Below are positions 1 through 4,724 of a DNA stretch of 5,909 nucleotides, piece after piece. The stretch comes from JBBITI01 sp037440885. GTDB taxonomy: Bacteria > Chloroflexota > Dehalococcoidia > Dehalococcoidales > UBA2162. The notes below the pieces were generated by a model. The model was given only the letters and a program-made list of their open reading frames with translations, was not told where the DNA came from and searched no databases. Every line of letters starts with the position of its first letter. Position 1 is the stretch's first letter. The translations under genes were made by a program, and so were the position numbers. Location: positions 1-5,909 of the forward strand of contig JBBITI010000103.1 of NCBI GenBank assembly GCA_037440885.1, read 5' to 3'.

Positions 1-743
1 AGCGTCAGGAATACTACGGCTATTTTCGAGAACTGGAAGATCTCTATGAAATACTATCACCGGACCCGTTCCTGAGAGAGTTTATCGATGATTACCAGAA
101 GCTGGCTGACCTCTATGCCTTGCTTCGCTCTGCCTACGATAACCAGGAAATCACCAACCGCGAGCTTGCCCGTAAGACGGCGCACCTGGTGCAGGAACAT
201 ACCCAGGCCGGTGTAATTCACGAAGCTGTTGCCATCCAGGAAATTAATCCGCAGACGCTGAGGAAGATTGCCGAGAGCAGCCAGTCGGACACGGTTAAAG
301 TCTTTAACCTGCTTAAAAGTATCAGCAAGAAGGTGGCCGACGAAGCCGGTAAAACACCTTACCTCTTTACCATCGGCGAACGTGCTGAGGCTATCATCGA
401 GTCTTTCAAGCAGCGCCAGGTCTCCACCCAGGAAGCCCTCAAACAGCTAGAGGAACTCATCAAAGAAATTAACGAGGCCGAGCGGGAACAGGCGGAGCGG
501 GGCATTTCCGGGGAGGCTTTCGCCACCTTGTGGATTCTCAAGCAGGGCGTTACTTCGATTGATATGGCCGAGAACGTAGCCAGGCAAATGGTCGGAATCC
601 TGAAAGAATATCCGCACTGGCATACCAGCGATGAGCAATCCCGCCAGATTCGGCGCCGGCTCTATGCTTTACTTGAACAAGCGAACATCAAAGATATTCC
701 TGAAACCGTCGAAAAAATAATGTCGGTTATTAAGCGAAGATAA
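1..743 (+). CDS. hsdR: Type I restriction enzyme R subunit (HsdR), C-terminal part, cut by the window start
   Basis: The reading frame is open from base 3 and ends at TAA 741-743, giving the last 247 residues of a larger protein. HsdR is the ATP-dependent DNA-translocating and cleaving subunit of type I restriction-modification complexes (HsdR2M2S). The nuclease and helicase motor domains would lie upstream, outside the window. What is seen is the helical C-terminal domain that docks HsdR to the methylase core: a stretch reading LEDLYEILSPDP, then LVQEHTQAG, DTVKVFNLLKSI, the family-like phrase IGERAEAIIESFKQRQVSTQEAL, a charged helical segment (about residues 145-165), and a terminal stretch with YPHW and RRRLYALL. 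These match my memory of the domain in the archaeal/Chloroflexi-type HsdR group; I could not search for homologs. No frameshift is visible. The gene sits two bases before the metallopeptidase gene, so the two are probably co-transcribed and translationally coupled. The function of the window-internal part is structural, not catalytic. Confidence 0.85.
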   Translation, partial: RQEYYGYFRELEDLYEILSPDPFLREFIDDYQKLADLYALLRSAYDNQEITNRELARKTAHLVQEHTQAGVIHEAVAIQEINPQTLRKIAESSQSDTVKVFNLLKSISKKVADEAGKTPYLFTIGERAEAIIESFKQRQVSTQEALKQLEELIKEINEAEREQAERGISGEAFATLWILKQGVTSIDMAENVARQMVGILKEYPHWHTSDEQSRQIRRRLYALLEQANIKDIPETVEKIMSVIKRR

Positions 744-745
744 CA

Positions 746-1039
746 ATGCAGGCATTAGAAACCCTTGAACAGGTAATTCCCGGGCAAGTCTTTAAGGTAG
801 AAGTGCTAACCTGGGCGAAGCGTATTGGGGTGTCGCCGAAAGAAATCCGCGTCCGCCCGATGAAAAGCAAGTGGGCAAGCTGTTCCAGCAACGGCCGGTT
901 GACCTTCAACTCAGAGATTCTCCAGCAACCGGCAAGCTTTCGCAGAGAGGCAATTGTCCACGAACTTCTACATCTGAAAGTCCCCAATCACGGAAAGCTG
1001 TTTAAGAATTTGATGAAATCGTATCTGGCTATTAGTTGA
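746..1039 (+). CDS. Small YgjP/DUF45-type (M48-like) zinc metallopeptidase
   Basis: This 97-residue protein carries the zinc metallopeptidase signature H72-E73-L-L-H76 followed by H82 in LKVPNHGKLFK, which is typical of the YgjP/WLM-like DUF45 family. Upstream is the family's second hallmark, KSKWASCSSNG (residues 40-50), normally K-x-R/K-W-G-S-C; here the glycine is alanine. Then comes RLTFN. The family's longer members have about 230 residues; this is the short stand-alone form with little before the KSKW motif. All zinc ligands and the catalytic glutamate are present, so it looks active. No signal peptide or membrane segment is seen, so it is probably cytoplasmic. The ATG lies two bases after the hsdR stop with no strong Shine-Dalgarno (only AAGCGAAGA nearby), which suggests translational coupling. 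Short DUF45 genes directly after type I hsdR genes are a recurring arrangement as I recall it, but their role in restriction is not established. A role in turnover of restriction subunits is only a guess. Confidence 0.87.
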   Translation: MQALETLEQVIPGQVFKVEVLTWAKRIGVSPKEIRVRPMKSKWASCSSNGRLTFNSEILQQPASFRREAIVHELLHLKVPNHGKLFKNLMKSYLAIS

Positions 1040-1082
1040 ATAGAAGCGGACAAATGATGCTTATTGTTCTGAAGGAGATATA

Positions 1083-2108
1083 ATGCCAATCTATGATAAG
1101 CCCGTCTGGGGTCTCTTGGAAGAAGCCGTAGACCAACTATCTGCGCCTTTCAGTAGAAGCGAGATCGTAAATTGGTTTTCCGGGAAATACCCATTAGTAA
1201 AGAGAAATACAGTTACTTCGCACATAACATCCTGCTGTGTTAACGACAAGAATAGACATCATTATACAGTTCAAAAACCGATTCTATTTAAACTGGATGA
1301 TGGCCGTTATGATAGGTATGACATAAATAAACATGGGCATGTATTGTTGCAGGAAGGAGATTCGAAGTCTCAAGTATTCAAACCCAACACAAACCGGCAG
1401 TCGTATTTCATCAAGGCTTCTGAAGATATTAACGGCAGAATTGATACCATATGCGGTAATTTTAACGAGTATCTAACTTACTTGGATAGGTCACCTGCGT
1501 ATACTGGCCCCAGTGTTCATTTCCATTTAAAAACAATGAACAGGTTCCGCGAACTCAAATATAATGTTTTTCAAGCAGCTAAAGATGAGCGTTTTTGCGA
1601 ATTATTGTATGCCACGTTGGTAAGCTGGGGTATGCATCGGATGGACAAAGGTGCAAAAATGCCAGACTTCGAGACTTTTACTATCGGAATTGGACATATG
1701 GCTTCGAAAATCGAAGAATTGTCGAACTATCGAATAACCGCCTTGTCGCAAGAAGACACAGCCTACATATCGGGTAAATTATGGTTGTTGATTACCAGCT
1801 TACCTGGAAGTACTACAAACTCAAGACTGGTTGCTAATAGTAAAGCGCTTCATCATTTTTTGCCGCATTTGGTGCCTCCAATTGATAGGGCAAACACAGC
1901 CTTTTTCTTTGATGTCGATATTCAAAACAATGAAAAGAAAGCTTTCGAAATAATTTACCCCAATATGATTTTGATTGCTAAGAGACTTAAGTACATTTTG
2001 GATACCTTCGATTATGTTGGTTTCAATAGTTCAGAAACCAAGGTTATTGATAACGCAATTATCGGATACAGGATCAAACATAAAATACCCAAGCGGTTAT
2101 CAAAATAG
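1083..2108 (+). CDS. Restriction-associated hypothetical protein with N-terminal winged-helix (DUF7669-like) domain
   Basis: A 341-residue protein starting at ATG 1083, well supported by AAGGAGAT (1073-1080) just upstream. Residues 1-86 (MPIYDKPVWGLLEEAVDQL, then FSRSEIVNWF, RNTVTSHITSCCVN, and ILFKLDDGRYDRYD) resemble the DUF7669-type winged-helix domain found at the N-terminus of proteins near restriction systems; it probably binds DNA. After a polar linker (about 87-120), residues 125-335 form a second domain with striking phrases: NEYLTYLDRSPAYTGPSV, LLYATLVSWGMHRMDKGAKM, LVANSKALHHFLPHLVPPID and the RANTAFFF that follows. I have seen similar phrases in uncharacterised proteins but know no function. 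No nuclease, methylase or ATPase motif is recognisable; H257, H258, H262 and D268 sit in the most conserved-looking block. It lies 43 bases after the metallopeptidase gene, same strand, and is more A+T rich with different codon use, suggesting separate acquisition. It could be a restriction accessory or independent defence gene. Confidence 0.7.
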   Translation: MPIYDKPVWGLLEEAVDQLSAPFSRSEIVNWFSGKYPLVKRNTVTSHITSCCVNDKNRHHYTVQKPILFKLDDGRYDRYDINKHGHVLLQEGDSKSQVFKPNTNRQSYFIKASEDINGRIDTICGNFNEYLTYLDRSPAYTGPSVHFHLKTMNRFRELKYNVFQAAKDERFCELLYATLVSWGMHRMDKGAKMPDFETFTIGIGHMASKIEELSNYRITALSQEDTAYISGKLWLLITSLPGSTTNSRLVANSKALHHFLPHLVPPIDRANTAFFFDVDIQNNEKKAFEIIYPNMILIAKRLKYILDTFDYVGFNSSETKVIDNAIIGYRIKHKIPKRLSK

Positions 2109-2250
2109 AGAAGCCTGATTCCTCCCAGATAATCTGATTTGTCTCATTGCTCTTTCCATACATAATCACGGATTATTTGCCTGTCAGTTAACCACTGGCG
2201 GCATTTCTCCATTACTATTTGCTGAGAAGCCACCTTAAATTTTCGGTAGG
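2109..2250. other. Non-coding gap between the defence gene and the IS relic
   Basis: No supported gene and no convincing terminator hairpin is seen after the stop at 2108. On the minus strand a frame through this stretch reads VASQQIVMEKCRQWLTDRQ and ends at 2144. It looks somewhat protein-like but continues out of the IS tail without its own start or ribosome binding site. It could be a scrap of a gene disrupted by the insertion, but I cannot name it. Confidence 0.45.
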
Positions 2251-2292
2251 TGCGTATTCCGCTGAAATCAGCCGCTTGTTCGGGTTGAAACC

Positions 2293-2318
2293 GGCCGGTT
2301 GTTCGGAGCCAACCGGCC
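2293..2318. repeat. Perfect 9-bp inverted repeat in the IS tail
   Basis: GGCCGGTTG at 2293-2301 pairs with CAACCGGCC at 2310-2318 across the 8-base loop TTCGGAGC. There is no T-tract on either side, so it does not look like an intrinsic terminator. A second, looser palindrome follows at once (CCACCCC 2317-2323 with GGGGTGG 2341-2347). Both lie directly downstream of the IstB stop, where IS21 elements keep transposase-binding repeats, so they are most simply part of the element. Confidence 0.7.
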
Positions 2319-2369
2319 ACCCCCTGGTTAATGGCGGGGAGGGGTGGCGTGGCGCCGGACAACGTTTGT

Positions 2370-2570
2370 TTAGGTCAAGTTGCCAGGCTTTTCGTTCACC
2401 TCCAGTAAATCTCTTCTTTTGTTGTCGGACCGCGGTGTCAACAGAAAGTCATCGATGATGAGCAGTTGGACCCGACTGGCAGATTCGCTGTGTGACAGAT
2501 CCGCCTGTTTGGGATCATTCAGCCTTTTTTCAATACTTTGCACCAGGCTGGGCGAGAGAGGAGATAGTGC
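2370..2570 (-). pseudogene. istB: IstB-like transposition ATPase remnant (IS21 family)
   Basis: Read on the minus strand, about 66 codons are open and contain RVQLLIIDDFLLTP, the Walker B strand of IstB helper ATPases, followed at the usual distance by KRRDLLEV, another IstB hallmark. IstB loads and activates the IstA transposase on target DNA. The Walker A motif (GxxGxGKS/T) expected some 60-90 residues earlier is absent. The frame is closed by a TGA just upstream, and the protein stops at TAA 2370-2372 soon after NEKPGNLT, before the usual C-terminal part (roughly 60-70 residues). A neighbouring minus-strand frame (2676-2530), containing RLDNLKGFFEMIEYEPVS, overlaps it and may be older out-of-frame element sequence, though I cannot assign it. 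This is a dead fragment with both ends lost. Confidence 0.68.
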
Positions 2571-2945
2571 TCACAGGCTCGTATTCAATCATCTCAAAGA
2601 ACCCTTTAAGGTTATCAAGCCGGGTTTTCTTTACAGCCTGAATTCCAGGGGACACCGGATCAAATTCTGTGCTGATTTAGATAAATTATCCGGGGAACTG
2701 ACTGAAGTCAGGTTCTCGTAAAATCTACCCCGATGCGCAACACTCTGTATCATGGACAAATTGACCGGAAGCCCGGTTGAAATTATTCAAATTATAGAGT
2801 ATCTTTGCAAATGAAAAGTTCTTAAGTTTAGCGTACATCGTTTTCTGGACCTGGTGAAATTTAATTTTTCCGATTACCGGCTGTTCATGCTCCATATCGA
2901 AAGTGCTGACAGGAATAAAAATTAATCACATGACAAGGAGGGAAG
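2571..2945. other. Gene-free stretch upstream of the bicupin gene
   Basis: The left half (to about 2720) may be further decayed IS sequence: minus-strand frames are broken by stops and shift register. The right half (2720-2945) is A+T rich and holds no frame with a credible start. It must contain the promoter of the bicupin gene; TTGACC at 2761-2766 with TATTCA 17 bases later (2784-2789) is the best sigma-70-like pair I see, but it is weak and 150 bases from the start codon. No RNA gene or riboswitch structure is recognised. Confidence 0.4.
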
Positions 2946-3833
2946 ATGGCAAATACGAAATACGGGAAACATATTATCCGGGAGCCTTTTCACAGGGCAG
3001 AGAAAGAATTCGGCGGAGGGGTAATCTTCAAACATGAGAATGATGATAATCTGGGGATAATCTTCGAACATATCGGCATCAGCGATCCCAAATGGTCGAT
3101 AACCGAGAGCCGAACCGGCGACACGCACGAACTACTCTGTTTTGTGGGCGGAAACCCGGAAAATATCCGGGATTTGAGGGCTGAAGTCAGTATCAGGCTG
3201 GGCGACACCAATGAAGAACACATCATTAGCGAAGCGACTGTGGTGAGTCTTCCGCCCGGGTTGCGGCGCGGGCCTATCGCTGTAAAAAACTACTCCAGGC
3301 CTTTTATACTGCTGAGGATAACTAACAGCAGGGAATATCAGGATAAGTTGAATGCAGAAACCGGTAAGGAAGAAGTCTTTACCATGAAAAGACTGATCGA
3401 AGGCAATGAAGTTACGAAGCACGGGAAGAAATACTGGATGAATATGGTGCGGGGGCCATTTTATATCGATTATGAGCCAGGTTGGACCGGGACGTCGATA
3501 TGGGCGCATCACAATGAATACAAGAGTGGTACGAGCCTGGGTTACCACTGCATCGTGACACCCTATGACGTGCGAATGACCCACGCCCATGATTTCCACG
3601 AGACGCTCTGCTTTCTTTCCGGCGATCCCACAAATATCAGGGAGCTGGGAGCGGAAGTAAGCGTATGCCTCGGCGACGAGATGGAAAAACACACCTTCAA
3701 TACTCCGACGATCATCTCCATGCCTCCCGGTCTGAAACACTGCCCGATGCTTGTCCATAACGTCACCAAGCCGGTTATTTTTTTGGAAGTCTCGGCGACA
3801 AAGGAATTCAAGGGAAAACCGGAGGATAAATAG
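2946..3833 (+). CDS. Bicupin protein with one intact and one degenerate metal site
   Basis: A 295-residue protein starting at ATG 2946 behind AAGGAGG (2935-2941). It consists of two homologous cupin domains (about residues 5-130 and 160-288) that align without gaps from residue 59 against 216; over 69 positions I count 33 identities. The second domain has textbook motif 1, H213-x-H215-x3-E219-x6-G226, and motif 2, P260-P-G262-L-K-H265, so it should bind a divalent metal. In the first domain the equivalents are R56, G58, E62 and R108, so three of four ligands are lost and it is probably structural or ligand-binding. Cupins of this kind include dioxygenases, isomerases, hydrolases and binding proteins; nothing seen fixes the reaction. 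No signal peptide is seen, so it is probably cytoplasmic. It converges with a related single-cupin gene 120 bases downstream. A plus-strand terminator is not evident. Confidence 0.85.
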   Translation: MANTKYGKHIIREPFHRAEKEFGGGVIFKHENDDNLGIIFEHIGISDPKWSITESRTGDTHELLCFVGGNPENIRDLRAEVSIRLGDTNEEHIISEATVVSLPPGLRRGPIAVKNYSRPFILLRITNSREYQDKLNAETGKEEVFTMKRLIEGNEVTKHGKKYWMNMVRGPFYIDYEPGWTGTSIWAHHNEYKSGTSLGYHCIVTPYDVRMTHAHDFHETLCFLSGDPTNIRELGAEVSVCLGDEMEKHTFNTPTIISMPPGLKHCPMLVHNVTKPVIFLEVSATKEFKGKPEDK

Positions 3834-3879
3834 CTTTCTGGCGAACGATGCTCGATTCGGAAATTTTGCGGACAAAAAG

Positions 3880-3904
3880 AGGGGAAGCTATTGTGGCTTC
3901 CCCG
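3880..3904 (-). terminator. Intrinsic terminator for the minus-strand cupin gene
   Basis: GGGGAAGC (3881-3888) and GCTTCCCC (3896-3903) form a perfect 8-bp stem with loop TATTGTG. Read on the minus strand the stem is followed at once by TCTTTTTGTC (complement of 3871-3880), a good U-tract, about 50 bases after the stop of the minus-strand cupin gene. On the plus strand no T-tract follows, so termination of the bicupin transcript here would be weak. Confidence 0.8.
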
Positions 3905-3953
3905 ATGCCGGATGAGATACGGGTTTCTTCGTCCTGTTCGATACGGATGGTTT

Positions 3954-4412
3954 TTAACCTTCCTTTGGTGATTTCGCATCAACGAATTCCGTTGGCCATT
4001 CATTGGGCCCAAACCGGGCATCGATAAAGATGAGCGGTTTGCCTACGCGCTTGATACGCAGCGGTTCGTGAGTCATCCCTTTAGGGATATAGGCGTAAAA
4101 GGGGTAGTTGATCTGTCGCCAGGCACCATCAAGGTAAAATTCAACATCGGCATCAAATTCCACGAAGTTTTTAGCTCCGAACAGAAAGATCCACTGATCC
4201 CGGTCGGGATGGATGTGGGTAGCGATACCGATCTGGTCTTCCGGTTCGTCAATATAGGCGAATCCCAGTATCATCTGCGATCCGGGAATATCCTTTTCTC
4301 CCAGTGCGGTGATCATCGGCATGGTGATGCTTTTATGCATAGATTGCCACGGCTTGAATTCGATGAGATTGGACTCGTGCCTGATATTTTGTAACTGTCT
4401 TAAACCTGTCAT
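3954..4412 (-). CDS. Single-domain cupin protein
   Basis: A 152-residue protein on the minus strand, ATG at 4412-4410, preceded by the purine run AAAGGGGGGA about eight bases upstream as ribosome binding site. It holds one cupin domain. Motif 1 is H66-I-H68 in IATHIHPDRDQWIFLFG, with D72 or Q73 where the canonical glutamate sits; motif 2 is P110-K-G112-M-T-H115. Both histidine pairs are kept, so a metal is likely, with an altered third ligand. The stretch FDADVEFYLDG and the ending GKPLIFID parallel LGAEVSVCLGD and TKPVIFLEV of the bicupin, so the two genes look like paralogs. About 50 residues come before the barrel. No signal peptide or membrane segment is seen. It is convergent with the bicupin gene and divergent from the flavin reductase gene, with its own terminator. 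The substrate is unknown; a role in the same catabolic pathway as the reductase is only inferred from position. Confidence 0.85.
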   Translation of the reverse strand: MTGLRQLQNIRHESNLIEFKPWQSMHKSITMPMITALGEKDIPGSQMILGFAYIDEPEDQIGIATHIHPDRDQWIFLFGAKNFVEFDADVEFYLDGAWRQINYPFYAYIPKGMTHEPLRIKRVGKPLIFIDARFGPNEWPTEFVDAKSPKEG

Positions 4413-4724
4413 ACGGGAATCCCCCCTTTGCTTCTTATTCTGCCGGATATTACCATATTCTGCAGGTAAAATTGAAAGGTTTGGATGCGTTAAAACCGGG
4501 CTGCCGATCCGGTATTACGCGAAGTGATTTGAAACAAAGCAAATCCGGCACTTGATACTTCACAGATGGTGGAGAGAGGATGTCAGCGAATTACAGCAGG
4601 ACGGCAGGACGGGAATTTCTGATATAGATTTCAACTATGGCTGTTTTGGGAGAAGCCGGGATGTACAACGCAAGACCGTTTAGTATATTCTTGATGTGAT
4701 AAAGAATAATTCCGGAGGCTAGTT
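4413..4724. other. Divergent intergenic region between cupin and flavin reductase genes
   Basis: This 312-base gap must hold start signals for both flanking genes. On the cupin side there are two 11-base direct repeats and a possible extended -10 (separate entry). On the reductase side, GGAGG at 4714-4718 is the ribosome binding site, six bases before the ATG; I see no convincing -35/-10 pair, though 4680-4712 is A+T rich. No RNA gene is recognised. Confidence 0.55.
4436..4466 (-). promoter_or_regulatory. Direct repeats flanking a candidate -10 of the minus-strand cupin gene
   Basis: TATTCTGCCGG (4436-4446) and TATTCTGCAGG (4456-4466) differ at one base and start exactly 20 bases apart, about two helical turns. 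Between them, on the minus strand, lies TGGTAATAT (complement of 4447-4455), an extended -10-like element about 35 bases before the cupin start codon. Repeats framing a -10 suggest an operator for a repressor; no matching -35 is obvious. This is inference from spacing and position alone. Confidence 0.35.

Larger units (their letters stand above)
2251..2570 (-). mobile_element. Decayed IS21-family insertion sequence (istB end and non-coding tail)
   Basis: The minus strand carries a recognisable IstB fragment (2570 down to 2370) and then a G+C-rich, palindrome-rich tail ending in CGGAATACGCA. Read on the plus strand this is a TG start, TGCGTATTCCGCTGAAATCA at 2251. IS21-family elements end in TG...CA and commonly have repeated GGAAT/GTGGCTG-like transposase sites in the tail after istB, which this resembles (GCGGCTGATTTCAGCGGAAT). 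The istA gene, the rest of istB and the opposite end are absent, and istB is frameshifted, so the element cannot move by itself. The exact boundary at 2251 is inference; no target-site duplication can be tested because only one end remains. Confidence 0.6.

Noticed and set aside
2144..2362. Minus-strand frame of 72 codons across the IS tail
   Set aside because: Its first half translates the palindromic IS tail and it has no ribosome binding site; the second half looks slightly protein-like, but I cannot match it to a family.
2380..2721. Plus-strand open frame of 113 codons over the IS relic
   Set aside because: The opposite strand carries the IstB Walker B and RRDLLEV motifs; the plus-strand translation is low-complexity, serine- and leucine-rich and lacks a ribosome binding site.
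2761..2789. TTGACC-17-TATTCA as promoter of the bicupin gene
   Set aside because: The -10 matches poorly and it is about 150 bases from the start codon; too weak to annotate as a promoter.
3132..3875. Long minus-strand open frame (247 codons) opposite the bicupin gene
   Set aside because: It is antisense to a gene with clear duplicated cupin motifs and a good ribosome binding site; its translation has no recognisable domain and it runs into the region of the minus-strand terminator. It is a shadow of the coding bias.
4580..4627. Mini-ORF of 15 codons (MSANYSRTAGREFLI) behind GGAGAGAGG, upstream of the flavin reductase
   Set aside because: Its start has a fair Shine-Dalgarno, but there is no attenuator hairpin, no codon run typical of a leader peptide and no other support; chance occurrence is likely.
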